The notes: generated from the sequence alone by a model not told the origin. 64,000 nt of DNA from Acheta domesticus (GCA_031308135.1 JAHLJT010008756.1:67072026-67136025); one strand, 5' to 3'; counted from the stretch's first letter, positions 1-12,211 are shown. Numbers and translations: made by a program.

Positions 1-365
1 AAATATGCAAACTCGCAAAAATTACAAATCCATAAGGCTTGGAATTCGTCGAGATCGGTCAAGAAATTGCATTTTTGGAGAAAATCGGCTTGCACGGTTT
101 AGGCTCTGGCATTGACCACAGGCAGACGGACGGACTGTTCGGTTGTCAATAAATTTTTAGACATTAAGAACCTATACAATGTGATTTCCGTCCACACTAC
201 ATTTTGGAGGAAGGAATTTACTACATATAAAAACAAGATATATCCATATTTTAATTATTAGGTACCAACAATATGACTTTTTCTGTTGAAAAACGGCCGT
301 TTTTTTGCCACAGAATTTCATAACATTTTGCATACTACGTTAAGTAGTATGTTAAGAAAGAAAAT
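1..365 (-). mobile_element. HINE-like repeat, 5' part, cut by window edge
   Basis: Read on the - strand, this is the 5' part of the interspersed family described in full at 33893-36209. It has the conserved block around 290-345 (poly-T followed by a TTCATAACATTT-like segment, the counterpart of GCAGCATTACATAACTTTC in other copies), the ATCGG...GACGG...CCGTCTG region at 120-135 and the conserved AAACCG block near 95-105. The element's 5' end lies near 365 and the rest is beyond base 1. The GTCY tract is reduced to a few units. The family assignment rests on visual alignment with other copies in the window. Confidence 0.6.
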
Positions 366-984
366 TACTTTTCACTTTTCTTTATCTTTCTTTCGACATA
401 ACTTGGCAAACATTCTCTTTATGGAAGTAGTAATTTATAAATTTCAGTGCGAAGTAGACGTTCACAACAGCAACTATCTTTACTCTAATAAGAGCTCCTA
501 ATTAACAGACTTCTCCGTTTCGCACCAGGGCCATACAAATACACGCAAACAAAGTGAAGGCTGAAAAAGTGCAGCACATAATCACATACCAGCCGCTAAG
601 GTGGAGGTGAAGGTTAACATAGTACTGTAAAATATACGTCGTGTGTAAACTGAAAAAAACATGGTGTTTCTTTTTCTTCTCTTCTCACGTAAAATAATCC
701 ACTTACGGTATAATTAATTTCATCAGAAAAATGCAAATCAATAAGTGTTCAAAGACGCTTTTCTATCTTTTATCATTATGTTCCATTGAATTTGAATTAT
801 TACATTATATTGATGTATTTATGTAATTGCACAAAAACACACATATGTATTTATTTTTCACCCATTTTCCAACGTACACAAAATAATTTAGAATTGCCGA
901 TAAATACACATCAACTTTAAAGGAAGAAACTGCAGGTTTTCAAATATTCGCTTATTTAAGCATTGCAATATCAAAATGTATGTT
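366..984. other. AT-rich intergenic, nothing recognised
   Basis: I see no spliced exon, RNA gene or element end here. The short open frames are unremarkable for sequence of this composition. Confidence 0.5.
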
Positions 985-1945
985 CTTTTTTTACGGTCAT
1001 CTACATTTTTCTGAAGCGTTAGTAGTTTTCGCGCAATATTTCGTACAATATGTGTAATTTTAAAAAATTACAAAAACAAAATTTTCTCAAAAATTGCTCA
1101 AAACTGTTTCTTTAAACTTTTAGTAGGTATAGTGCCCAATGTACTCTTTGAGATGACATAAACGCCAAATTGCTCTATTCTCTTGTTTTTCGTAAATTAC
1201 AAAAATGAAATGTTTTTGACTTGTCTCTCACGTCGTTAATATTTACATTAGCGGCAATTTATTAAAAAATAATATATTTATGAATGCATGTGCTTTAAAT
1301 GATGTCAAGTAGAGTTTCTCAAAACTCAACCGTTGTCTGTGAAAACTAGCTCAACATTCCGCATTTTCAAAAGCGCTCGAACACTATTTTCTAAAATTAA
1401 TGGCTCCAATTCTTTTTTGAAATTTTTGGAACGGATAGTGCTAATTGCACTCTTTAATATGACATACGTTCATTTTGGGGTATTTATTTGTTTTTTCAAA
1501 AATTACACAAATGTAATTTTTTGAAACATCTCTCACACCGTTAATATGCATGTTTCTCACTATTTGTAAACTCCATTGTATTTGTGAGTTAAATTTCTGT
1601 AAATGACTTCAAATAGAGTTTTTCGAAAACACATAAGATTCCTGTGAGAAAGAGCTTCAAATTTTGCATTTACAGTAGCCTTTAACCCCCTTTCTTAAAA
1701 AGGCTCCAAATTTTTCAAAGAAAATTGCCATACAAAACGAGGTTTCACTGTTCTTTAATATTCTTAAAATAATATTTCCGTTCTACTATTAAAAAACCGA
1801 AAAATTAAGAAAATGATAAAAAACTAAATTTGGGTGGCGGTAGATGGCAGCTGGCAAGAGTATATGGCACGTCCGAATAGCTAACCCAGACCAAAGGAAA
1901 TAGAAAACTACTACGGTTAAGTGCGCCATTCTGTAGCACCACTAG
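985..1945 (+). mobile_element. HINE-like repeat, 5'-truncated, with 3' end
   Basis: This is a body plus 3' end of the interspersed family. It contains the repeated 'TCTCAAAAA...GCTC', 'CTCTCACGTCGTTAATATT' and 'AGATGGCAGCTGGCAAGA' blocks, which recur at 34600-35450, 38815-39230 and, inverted, at 62240-63230. It ends with a weak GTGC/GCAC hairpin and CACTAG at 1940-1945, followed by TTT. A 5' fragment of another copy on the opposite strand abuts it directly. Confidence 0.7.
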
Positions 1946-2065
1946 TTTCGTTATCACGACCTGACAATGAACTTTTTTCTGATGAAAATTTGGCGTTTTT
2001 TTGCGCAGCATTACATAACTTTCCCTATACTACCTATATTACTCCGTATATACTTACGTATAAAT
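1946..2065 (-). mobile_element. HINE-like repeat, 5' fragment
   Basis: Read on the - strand, this begins near 2060 and carries the block AGGGAAAGTTATGTAATGC followed by TGCGCAAAAAAACG. The same block sits just inside the 5' end of the copies at 33893 and 59674. Only about 120 bp remain, directly abutting the 3' end of the neighbouring + strand copy. Confidence 0.6.
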
Positions 2066-2252
2066 CAAAGAAAAAATTGTGTTGTTCTATTTGAAGCAAC
2101 TGAAATTACTTCAATATCTCGATAAAATTGAAATGAATACATGTGTCAATTAGCCCCATTCCCTCATTCACTTTCTTGAAAATTGCATTGCAATAACTTC
2201 AACCGTTGAAAAACTGCAGGAGGTGCTAAAGTTACGTGACTCACTCTGTGTA

Positions 2253-3893
2253 CAGGTGTCCCACCAACTATGGACCACCCCCATAACTTCTAAACGGTTC
2301 AGGATATCGAAATGCAGTTTTCGATTAACAATGCGGAATCATGGGGCAAGTAACATGCCATGGAGAAATTGTCTATAATATTTTTAGTTTTCGAAAAATT
2401 TAATCTTCTTTAATTTTTTAAATAGAACTATATATGTTTTTCAACAGCAATGTATAGATCATGAAAAGAGGAATAAAATGATGTATCATATGCTAGTATT
2501 TTGATAGTAATTTGAGTATAAAATTGGATTTTCTGATATGTGATATTGAATTAAACGGACAATATTTTGTGAAGCAGCCCTTGCAACTCTCGCCTTCGGG
2601 AAAAGTGACCTTCACGGCGCCAAGACTTGCGTGGAGAGAGGAGACTGAGAGGGGTGTCAATGAGGGATAAGAGGCCTAACTAAAGCAATCCAGGGTCTTG
2701 TCACAAAGGTCACATTAAGAAACACTAATTTCAACGATCAGAATAAGAGATTTTTTCCATTGATTTATCTGCATGTAACTTGTCTTCTTTAATAATAAAT
2801 ATCATTTTCAAACTTGACAAGAATCCAACCACCGTCTCTTCGTTGGTAAATTTAATTTTTAATTAAGATTATTCGTCCACTGTGCAACCGTACCGCCTCT
2901 CCTGTTGTTCATAAATGAAAAAGAAAACATTACACTTCTGCCTTCTCCGATTTTCAAGTTTGTGGCAGCACGTGGCGCTATGAAGTAAGAAATTCTCCAA
3001 TCAGTATTAGCAGTTGTGACTGCAGATGTGCATTTCTGTTAAAGTTTATTAAATTTACACTGATAGGCTGTCAAGAGTATTTCAAAATTTTTATTAATTT
3101 GTTCTTGTTGTACATGTTTTAATAAGAAGTTTAATAATTGAAAATGTCTACCTATCTATTATTTAATGAATTAATCGAGATATTACAATTAAAATCTTTA
3201 ATCATTCATTCCCTTTCCATGTTTTAAAATGAGAGTTTGTTTCTGCACACACACCGAGCTCGATTCTTGTAAGTTTGAAAAGAACCTTTATTATTATCGT
3301 CCTTCCGCTACAAATTATTTTTATTTTGTTCTTTTTCATTATCGTTGCTTTGGAATTTCAGTAGAAGAAAAGTTCAATTAAGATGAACAAATGGTAAAAA
3401 TCTCTCATTCTGATCGATAATATTGATGTTTGTTCATATGAGCTTCATGCCAAGACCATGATTTGCTGTAGTTACGCCTCTATCCCTCACAACCGCTCCT
3501 CTCACACACCTTGTCTCCACGAAACAGTCTCGACGCCTCGAAGGCCGTCTTACCAACGGCTACTGTTGCGAGGGCTGCTACAAGAAAAGACCGTTTACTT
3601 AAAAATCACGTGTCAGAAAGCCTAATTTTATACTCAAATTACCATCAAAATACTGACATATGATACATCATTATATTCCTCTTTTCATGATCTATACATT
3701 GCTGCTGAAAAACATATATAGTTCCATTTAAAAAATTAAAATGATTAAATTTTTCGAAAACTATAAAAGTCACAGACAATTTCTCTATGGCATGTTACTT
3801 GCCCCATCATTCCGCATTGTTAATCGAAAACTGCATTTCGATATCCTGAAACGTTTAGAAGTTATGGGGGTCCATAGTTGGTGGGACACCCTG
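2253..3893. mobile_element. Long-TIR fold-back element with TA target duplication
   Basis: The ends CAGGTGTCCCACCAACTATG and its reverse complement (…GTGGGACACCCTG) lie at 2253 and 3893 and are flanked by TA on both sides (2251-2252, 3894-3895). The arms stay alignable for roughly 550 bp (about 2253-2840 against 3290-3893), with more divergence inward; the central ~450 bp is unpaired. There is no transposase-like frame. The TA duplication and CAGGGTGTCCCA-type end fit a non-autonomous Tc1/mariner-group element, but the arms are far longer than in a standard MITE. Confidence 0.8.
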
Positions 3894-3895
3894 TA

Positions 3896-4800
3896 TACTC
3901 ATTGCTTAAATTTGAACTTTTCTTAACATTTTACTTGCTACTACATTGCATAGCAAAGAAGTTTGTAATTCTTCTATTCCTCTGAAATTGGTATATTTCT
4001 GTTTTTAGCTTTTCCAACAAAGCCTAATGGACTTTATGAGGGCTAACAGATATTAAGTTTTTAGATTACACGTATCAAGTCAATTTAGTTAAAACACCAA
4101 TTACTACAAAAATATTAGTAGTTCGCCAACACAATAATTACTTGCAGGATTATTTATGAAAAAAAAGGACTTACAGAATACTATTTGGAAAAAGGAAATC
4201 TATCATTTGAATGTTGTAAAGCAGTAATATACAAAAATACAGATATTTGTCAGAAATAATAAAATATACATGATGTAATGAGGAACTTATAAAAATTAAT
4301 GAACATTTGAGGACAGGAGTCAAATAGCAATGCATCCAAATGTTCCAAACAGAATATTGCGAATTAATTGCAGTCTGTTATAAGCTGTATATTTATCTGC
4401 AATGAGGTTGATAATACATTGGCGATGTTTCACTATAAATCCCGAGACAATTCAAATCACAATTTCTCAAAAATAAACTAGTAACTCGATATCACAGATG
4501 TAAAACGTACTACTACACCATCAAGAACATTACACAGCTTCGCCAATCTTTACCAACATCTCCACCGCGGTGATAGATTAGCACTCTCATATGGTAATTC
4601 AGCTATGAGACACTCTCATTTGGTAATTCAGCTATGAGAATTAAAGTTTATGGAGGAATTTTATGGGCATGACAACATATTGGCGTAATTTTTATTGGAT
4701 CTTAGTTTTCGTCTTGGATCATGATTATTGTTGTGAATAACTGAGTTCAGTAGTTTGAAACACTAGCGGAGTTCTGAACATACCAGGAAATTTACATTAC
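3896..4800. other. AT-rich intergenic, nothing recognised
   Basis: No gene or element end is visible except a small tandem duplication at 4582-4639, listed separately. Confidence 0.5.
4582..4639. repeat. 29-bp tandem duplication
   Basis: Two adjacent copies of a 29-bp unit starting CACTCTCAT and ending GCTATGAGA differ by one base (TATGG against TTTGG). Each unit begins and ends with the complementary TCTCAT/ATGAGA, so each could form a small hairpin. Confidence 0.85.
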
Positions 4801-6265
4801 ATTACCTGGAGAAGCAGAGTAATGCCACTGATTCAAGCGGCTGAATATTCCAACGGCAAAAGCTATTGCCAGCGGGTTGGCTCGCAACTGTATGTACGGT
4901 GGTGGATGGCTTGCCTTGGACGTCACGCTGAGAGTGGAGCTCGTTGGAACAGGCGAATTTCTTCAGTTCAAAGACCCTGGTTCGCGCCAGGGTCGAACGG
5001 AACACGTGCAAAACCGGCAGGTTTCCGTTGCACAAGCAATGCATGGCGCAGGGGCACACGAAGTGCGTCCAAACACGTGAATTCCTGAACCAGAGCCTTT
5101 CAACTCCCATATAACGTGCTGGAGACCATTATAGTGGCGCCCTCTCCTACACCACCTTCTTAGAGGAACTAAAATACGAACTGCTGCCAACGATACTTAA
5201 ACGTGCGTGGCTGCTGCGTAGGTTCGCCAGACGACGCAAGCAGGCGCATAATGCTACAAAAAATAGCGTTGATGCTTGCGCTTTCTTCAGCGGTATCTAA
5301 CATGTATATATTAGGAATAATTGAGGATTTAGGAGACACTTTTCGTTTTTTTCACATATTAGCCATTTTTTATATGCGTAAGTTGGCGAGCCTAGCCTGC
5401 AGCTGTACTCGGCAATACTAGCGCCTCCTATCGTAGCACCTTCCAGCTTTGTCCCCAGTTTTGTTGGAGAGTTGCTATGCCCTGTTCTGAACCTCAAGTG
5501 CTGGCTCGCGCTGGGACCAGCGAAGCGGAGGGGAAATGAGGGGAGGGCGTTGGAGGGAATCGCCCCTTTGAGCGCCTCGTGCCATGTTCGTTCGTACCAG
5601 GTATGTGCCTCAAAGCGATCTAAGAAAATCATGCAGAGGGCTAGAAAAGCTATCATCCACAATGTTGCATTACGGATATTAAGAATATGCCACTTTTCGT
5701 TAAACCTTCATCGTAGGGAATCCTGTCTTTGAATTGAAGCGTTGGGAAAGAGAACTATTACAAGTAGTAACCCCGCTCTTTTACCATAGGGATGGCGTTG
5801 TCTCTGGTGGCGGGGTAATGAACTACGTGGAGAGGCTATTTCGTCGTGGCACAGGTGCCATGCCTGTGGCATCGACCTTCACAACACTGGCGCACGCTTA
5901 AGAACGCGACACAATCTCCGTTCTGACTACGTAGTTTTGTGGGCTCCAAGAGGCGAAACCTTAATTAGAAGTCCTTGCGAGCCCTTTAGTTACGTCTATC
6001 AGTGACAGACTGACCACTGGCCGCAACTGGCTCGTTGATCAATGGCGATCGAGAACACTGCAAACCGCATTCGTTTTATTATTACTTCCAATAATATTGT
6101 ATTGGACCTGTTTAGAGATTTTAGACTGCTCAACTGGTTGAATCGCTCTCCCCGTCGGCTTTTATTATTTTTATTTTTTAGACCGGCTCATCTTCTAAGT
6201 GTGGCCACCATAGTAATTTCCGATTTCTCCCTTCACATCACCTTATGGCGCCCGCGGACACTTAT
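4801..6265. other. GC-richer unassigned segment
   Basis: Base composition rises clearly compared with both sides, particularly at 4800-5190 and 5390-5640. Overlapping open frames exist on both strands, as expected of GC-rich DNA with few stops. None shows a recognisable domain, and no convincing exon pair was found. It could be old transposon sequence or a regulatory or UTR region; I cannot decide. Confidence 0.3.
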
Positions 6266-6272
6266 ACTCGAA

Positions 6273-6455
6273 TTTAGTGTGCTTCTGAGGTTCCGCGGAG
6301 CCATCTACCCAGTTGTGGGCTGACGGGAAGAGGCAGAAAGGAACGGCACTGCTCAGGGGCAAGGTGTACGTACCTCACATCATTCAGAAATGCCAGACAC
6401 CCCCAGTCAGTCCAAGAAAAATAGAATAAGCGTGGAAAAGTGATACACAATCGTT
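6273..6455 (+). repeat. Truncated copy of the MITE at 7470-7711
   Basis: About 183 bp, from AGTGTGCTTCTG to ACACAATCGTTAG, is a diverged direct copy of 7495-7695, which lies inside a TIR-bounded element. This copy lacks both terminal inverted repeats, so it is either a truncated copy or an older element that has lost its ends. Confidence 0.75.
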
Positions 6456-7347
6456 AGACAAATCCACTATGCCGCAAATCAAGGGTAATCATCCCTGCAT
6501 ACCTTAACGGATTTTGAACCCGCAGTCATCGTGCTATCGCTTTGATGAATTCGGCCGACCAGGCCGGCGACTTCGAATGATATTGTATTATAATATTACG
6601 TGCCCGTGGGATGGATTATGGATTCCGGGTTCGGTTCTCGGTCGGGGCAAAAATAGAGTTGTAGCTTTCCATTTTAATCCTCTCAATTTATAAAGCTGTG
6701 TAACGAACGAAACACACAGGCAGGCCATGTTAGATAGGCACGATGATGGGCATACGTCATGTTCGCCACACGTGTCCCTTACCCCCCGGCGCGGATAATA
6801 AACAAGAACAGGGCCCAGCCCTAGCCAAAGGACAGTGGGCATTCCTTACCAACCACCCAGTACCTATTCCTGTATGTCGATGGGAAAGCCATCCTAAAGT
6901 TACGAAGACCAATATATACGGCGAAGGGACGTCTTCGTGCTAACGACACGAACCCGTTATCCCATGACCGAATCACGCGAACTCCTTAGCCCATGGTCAA
7001 TACAGGTCGGCTAAGGTCTGTAGTGAGCTGACGAGCCAAAGGACAGGACATTCCCTTCAAGACAAGAATGACTGTATAATGCTTCGTGGGGCAGGAGACT
7101 TCGCTGGCTTTTGAACGGCACAACGTTGTTAGAATGTCTGTCCACTCATTTTTCGGGAAGCTCGTATAATTTTTTTACTGATTTTTATTTGTAAATACTA
7201 CTTGTAGGGCATTTAAATGACTGGCATTGAAATATTATTATGCTGGGAGTAGTGAATTATCAGTTATCAATCGACACTTTGTTCATATGAAATCATCTAT
7301 CAATTATTTATATGTCAGAGATACAATTAACCTTTTTTATAGTTAAG
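6456..7347. other. Unassigned, possible tRNA-related SINE debris
   Basis: Read on the - strand, 6500-6545 contains GGGTTCAAAATCC, which resembles a pol III B box, and 6625-6645 (+) reads GGGTTCGGTTCTCGG. No paired A box of good quality or target duplication was found, so I do not call a tRNA gene or a definite SINE. Nothing else is recognised. Confidence 0.25.
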
Positions 7348-7904
7348 AGGGACGGATTTTAATGACCTAAAGCATTGCCAAAAATGATCAATAAAATTAT
7401 CTTAAAATGTTTTTGAAATGTCCTAAAAGCAAAGAAAAATGACTTAAAAACTGCACAACCAGTTCGGATGTCAGTGTCTAGGTTATATTGCTTTTAGTGT
7501 GCTTCTGGAATTCCACGGAGCCATCTACCCAGTTGTGGGCTGACGGGGAGAGAGGCAGAAAGGAACGGCACTACTCAGGGACAAGGTGTACGTACCTCAC
7601 ATTACTCACACATGCCAGACATGCCAAACATCCCCCCATCAGTCCAGGAAAAATAGAATAAGTGTGGAAAGGTGATACACAATCGTTAAGCTATATAACC
7701 TAGACACTGACTCCGCGCATCTTGTTTATGGGGCAACTCATTTGCAAAATGCCATAATTCGTAATATATCACTCAACAAATTCACAATTACAGCCCTGAA
7801 ATATGCCAAATAAATGACCGAAACGTTGGCACTGTAAGAATAACTGAATTTCATTGACCATTGATCAGTTTTTTCAATGTTTTAGGTCATCAAAATCCGC
7901 CCCC
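7348..7904. mobile_element. MITE with ~29-bp TIRs, carrying a nested MITE
   Basis: The left end GGGACGGATTTTAATGACC at about 7349 matches the reverse complement of the right end near 7904, GGGGCGGATTTTGATGACC, and the match continues through AAARCATTG. No coding capacity is visible. A second TIR-bounded element sits inside at 7470-7711. No clear target-site duplication could be read. Confidence 0.7.
7470..7711. mobile_element. Nested 242-bp MITE
   Basis: The ends GTCAGTGTCTAGGTTATAT at 7470 and the exact reverse complement at 7693-7711 bound a 242-bp element. Its interior is the same as the repeat at 6273-6455. It lies inside the larger MITE at 7348-7904 and is therefore the younger insertion. 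Confidence 0.8.
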
Positions 7905-9115
7905 TACTCATAACATAAAATGAATTTCTATACTAAACGGCATTGCTTTAAAGTGAAAAGAAAAGGGCATTTCATTAAATACTGACCCCTATGTAGATTA
8001 TATCTTATTTTTATACCACATATTACGTTATACATTTTCAAACGCTGGCGAAAATTAGGGGATCCACGTGTCTGAAAATTGGATAAGAATTCCATCGACA
8101 GTTTAGTTGCAGTCAATAGTGTAAATGTCAAAACTAAAGAACCAGAAGCTTCAAGATTTTGTACTCAATAAACATGCTATTGAGTACAATCCACAATCTG
8201 TGCATTGAAATAGCACGTGAATGATTTTTTTAATCGAAGAAAACTGGTGATTTTAGTACAAACCTGAAAACAAACCAGAAACTGGTCATGGTCCCTTCTC
8301 TTGTTTTGTTATATTTTATTGTTTCCTTGTTAGTAAATTCGCTTATGAAAAAGAAAACACTATATTTGGCATCGCTGTCAACGTACAGAATTGCATCACT
8401 TATTCAACCTTGAACGCGCCTCAGGATGTTTGCTTACCGCATTCTCCCGGTCTTCTACCATAATGATATGTTATCAATTATTTGAGAATGACTGGCTCTA
8501 AAGCTCAACATTCGAGTTAGAGGAAAACATAAATGTTATGATTAAGATTTGACCTAATCAGCAAAATTTCAAACTCAAAGCGGCAGAAAAAGAAATTGTA
8601 CGATAGGGAGGAGCTAATAGCCATTATCTACAGAAAACAAGTTATTTTATTATAATTTCCTTTCATTTTCATTTTCTCGGAAGGTTTACTATGATTAGTC
8701 TACAAGTTTTAAAGTAGATTATTTTTATCACACGGGAAGCGTTAGTAGTGCGTTCTGATAACGTGATCTACTTCGTTATAATTCATGTCAAACAAAGCCG
8801 TTTTAAACATCCAGTAACCCTCACTTGCGAGTTCACACAGTGCAACGCAGAAGTGCAGCAGGGAAGACAGCAAACTCTAGTTTCAGCTTAAAGGAGGTAG
8901 GAATCACTTCCCTTTTATTTTTTCTCATCGATATTTCAGAATATTACTGAATAACTGTACAATTAAAATATAATGTTGACGCTATTGGAATCCTAAGAAA
9001 AGTATTCACGCGACATATAAGGCACCTATTCAAGCACCTATAGTTGACAGGGCACCTATAGTCGACATAATATTTTTTAATGCTTATCATAACGTTATAT
9101 AGTGATAAAGGAAGC
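7905..9115. other. AT-rich intergenic
   Basis: No gene is recognised. The one conspicuous structure is a perfect 12-bp hairpin at 8159-8189, listed separately. Confidence 0.45.
8159..8189. repeat. Perfect 12-bp inverted repeat (hairpin)
   Basis: TTGTACTCAATA at 8159-8170 is followed by a 7-base loop and then the exact complement TATTGAGTACAA at 8178-8189. It is not followed by a T-run and has no attached element, so its role is unknown; it may be the remnant of an excised or collapsed small element. Confidence 0.7.
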
Positions 9116-9119
9116 CGTG

Positions 9120-9655
9120 AGTACATCTGGCAACACTACCGAGCCTTGTTTACCGGTTGAAATCATCAAGTATTTCATGGATTGCATGCTTTGCATTGTT
9201 TTACTTGCTGAAGTTAAAAAACAGCTAATATGAACTCTAGAGTGTCTGACGTGTCTGGTGATAGTTGTAGAAACAGCGAGACGTTTTACAAGTTCGTTCA
9301 AAAGTGGTCGAGACTCAGTGACTGACAAACATCGTAAAACTGGTCGTAATCAGCAGGAAGTCATGTTGACTATTTTTGGGGAAGCTGTAGGTACGTTTTC
9401 TTGCGATTATGTCAGAGAACAGCGTACAATAAACAGCTAATATTGCACAGATACGATTTTGAACAAGATGAAGCGAGCCATGAGACAGAAACGTTCCATG
9501 GGAAGAAGTTCCAGGATGACAAAGATGTCAAAAAACATTGTAGGAAATTGATTCAAATACCAAGATAAAGTTCTTTGCAGCCGGTATAAAAAGCTGGTAA
9601 CTCGTTGGGACAAGTGCATAAATGTTTGTGTGGATCATATTGAAAAGTAGGAAAA
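9120..9655 (+). pseudogene. Decayed, internally deleted mariner transposase
   Basis: Fragments in + strand frames read like a mariner transposase in order. Near 9290-9340 there is an N-terminal 'FKSGRDSVTDKHRKTGR' (family consensus about FKxGRxSVxDxxRxGRP). Near 9362-9440 a segment resembles the 'CDYVPEGQTVN' region. At the end (about 9570-9640), with frameshifts, comes a 'RWDKCINV...DHIEK'-type C-terminus. The catalytic middle with the DD34D residues is missing and several frame breaks and stops intervene. The order and spacing identify a dead element of about 0.5 kb; TIRs were not located. Confidence 0.6.
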
Positions 9656-11555
9656 GTAACGTGTTGTAAAAATAACCTTTTTTTTGTTATTTAAGGTCGC
9701 ATCAACTACATGGTCATTAGCGACCACTATTGGATGTAACGTTATGGTATGAGGATGAAACGATATGGTAATGATGGAGGTTGTAGGAAAACGTTTATTT
9801 CTCCAGACGAATTTGCATCTTCAATTATTGAATGCCCCTCGTATTTGCTATTTACGTGTTGCGTTATGAAAAAGTAACTTTGTATCCGTACGTGTATGCG
9901 TACATTCTCTACAATATGCAATTGAAGTATTCGTTAAGAGTGTTTTTGTTAAAATAGCTAATCCCCATACAGTATTTCAGCTACTCTGAGTATGTGGATG
10001 TGCGGTTCCATCACTCACGGCTAGACCACTTCCAGTGCACCAATCGAGGCATATGAGGTGCCATTCAAAACGTCTCGGTCTCCTGACAAAACTGATAATT
10101 TGTTTTTGGATCCGGTCAGAAGATTCGATGAAATTTCCAAAAACTATGTTTTGCGTATTTTGAGGCTGCAATTTTAGTGAGTATACCGGGAATTAAACGA
10201 ACGCCACTTAAATAGATGTATGAAGGTGGCGTTGATTAACTGCAGTACCCAAAGGCATTTTCCGCTCAAAACACCGTAATTTTCTTCCATGACGTCGACA
10301 ACAATGATGTTGACATCTTTAAGTAATCAAGTAAAGTGAATATGAATAAGTGAATTGCACGAAATATTTAATTTTAATTTTTATCTGAAGGCCTATTACC
10401 ATATTTAAAAAAATACATTTTCAAAAACCTATGAACCTACGATTGCCTTGAAACTTATTAAAGGAAATAGCAAATAATGGGGTGAAAAGTGCCCCCACAC
10501 CAAATCGATAATCGCGATGCTCATATGAAAGACAATAAAAAATGCCGTAATTCCCCAAACATCAGCCTCTTAGTACATCTTCCAGGGACTCCCAAGAAAT
10601 AGCTTCTTGTTTATCTACACCCATCACAGAAGAAGCATTTCGAAAAAAACAACATCTAATCGCTTTTAGTGATAAGTGCACTGGTCAAAATTGTAACTTC
10701 AAAATTGCTCTCGCTTGGTTGAAAATCACGACAAAGCCCTATTTTTCCATCACATTACTATTTATTTATTTATTTATTTGTCAAAAAACAGTAAAAACTG
10801 TATATGACGTGTGGGGAAAGAAATTTATCTGCGCACATTTTCTTGAGGGCCAGAATTTTATTTAAAAAAACAAAAAAAAACGAAAAAATGAATTTAGAAA
10901 ATAATTATTTTAGAAAAATAAAGATATTTGAAAAATATTTTTCCCGAGTTATAGAAAATCAATTTCAACTGTAAATGAACTACAAGCAAAAGGAGTGCTC
11001 AACAAAACGTGCGCACAGTGAAGCTACATTTACATCCAGAAGCAAAACAAGGGGCCATCTCAGCATTTGCTCAATGGATCAGGGAAACTGGACAAAAACC
11101 TGATCGAGATGATCTCAGACAAAAGTTATGAATGCCAATTGTTTAAATGTAAGTCATAGTTTTCAGAAACGGTGTGTGAAAGAGTGGCGAAAGTCAACAA
11201 AATATTGAATTAATTAATAAGCAATGTTTCAAATTATCTGTAGTAAGTTAAAAGAATATCTCTTTAACACGTTCCAAACACTTTAGGTCATTTATTTCTA
11301 AATGTTATAATTATTACAGCGTTTTCGTTTACACCTGATTTTCCAGAAACCTGATATACTTGAGATTAATTTTTATTTACATCCCTAACTTGAAATTTAG
11401 TAAATTTAATCATACAAATGCTGTGAGAGCATTCTTGTTCTGTCAATTCTTTCCTCCCTCCCTCGCTTTCACTCCTGTCTTCTATGAGAGAAACCCTTCA
11501 TCCAAATTGCGTAAGTATTTTTCATTGAATGACCTTCTTTTTATTACGCACTAAT
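9656..11555. other. Unassigned intergenic
   Basis: No recognisable gene. There is a (TTTA)n microsatellite at about 10760-10779. A short open stretch at 11010-11130 has balanced codon composition but no family resemblance I can name. The remainder is AT-rich. Confidence 0.4.
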
Positions 11556-11559
11556 ATAA

Positions 11560-11645
11560 TAAAATGTTGAAAGTGATTAGGCGGAAGAGCAGGCTAAATG
11601 GCCTGAGCCTCGCCACGAATAAAGGCATTTATTTATTTAAGTATT
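11560..11645 (+). repeat. Possible LINE 3' tail
   Basis: GGCGGAAGAGCAGGCTAAAT, then GCCTGAGCC and AATAAAGGCATTTATTTATT, reads like the 3' UTR of an insect non-LTR element ending in a short ATTT repeat. No upstream coding remnant was recognised, so this is tentative. Confidence 0.35.
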
Positions 11646-11834
11646 CTTATTATCTTGTATTGTACAATCCTTTGATGTAATAGATGTAGGTTGTAATTTA
11701 TTTTATTGTGTTGTATTGTAAATTGTTTTTATATTAAAAATTGCTTATGTAGTGTTAATGTAGATGTATTGTAAATCTGCCTACTAGCAGCGTCCCGGCC
11801 TCGCGGCCATGGGTACGTGTGGTTAGCAAGAAGA

Positions 11835-12005
11835 TATTCCAATGTATTCTGGTCTCCTCAACCAGAGAAGATAATTTTTTCATCGTTACACAGCAACATA
11901 TATTGGGCCATTGCAGATAAAAGCACACTATAATCTTGCCTGATCGGGAATCGAGCCCGGGGTCGCGTCATGGAAAGCAAGCACGCTGACCAATAACCGC
12001 CTGAA
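11835..12005 (-). mobile_element. tRNA-derived sequence, probable SINE
   Basis: On the - strand, 12000-11940 reads like the 3' half of a tRNA, with GGCTCGATTCCC as a good pol III B box inside a CCGGG/CCCG T-arm. The 5' half contains TTGGTCAGCGTGC, which could serve as an A box. The cloverleaf is imperfect and the sequence continues into non-tRNA DNA, so a SINE is more likely than a functional tRNA. It ends about 115 bp upstream of the SDR start codon. Confidence 0.5.
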
Positions 12006-12118
12006 TATCAGCCAATTTCAGCCAAATAAATTAATATTCATTATTATTAATATTACTATTATTATTACGGAATGTATTCACTTCTCTTTCCAAAATAGTG
12101 ATTCATCCACCCCGAATA

Positions 12119-12211
12119 ATGGCTTTGAAGAGTCAAACGGCACTAGTAACCGGAGGTCTTGGAGGCATTGGAATGGCAACAGCGAAGAAACTGCTACAAG
12201 AGGGTGCGAAT
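12119..12211 (+). CDS. SDR exon 1
   Basis: This exon has 31 codons, from ATG (12119-12121) to AAT followed by the donor gtaagt. It carries the N-terminal beta strand and the glycine-rich TGxxxGIG cofactor motif. The length and boundary match the orphan exon at 53567-53659 exactly. The start is chosen because SDRs of this family begin a few residues before the first strand and no upstream in-frame exon is needed. Confidence 0.92.

Noticed and set aside
6500..6660. Possible tRNA genes
   Set aside because: B-box-like words are present but no cloverleaf or A box at proper distance could be built.
11940..12005. Functional tRNA gene on the - strand
   Set aside because: The T-arm is good but the acceptor and D arms do not pair, and tRNA-like sequence continues into other DNA; a SINE is more likely.
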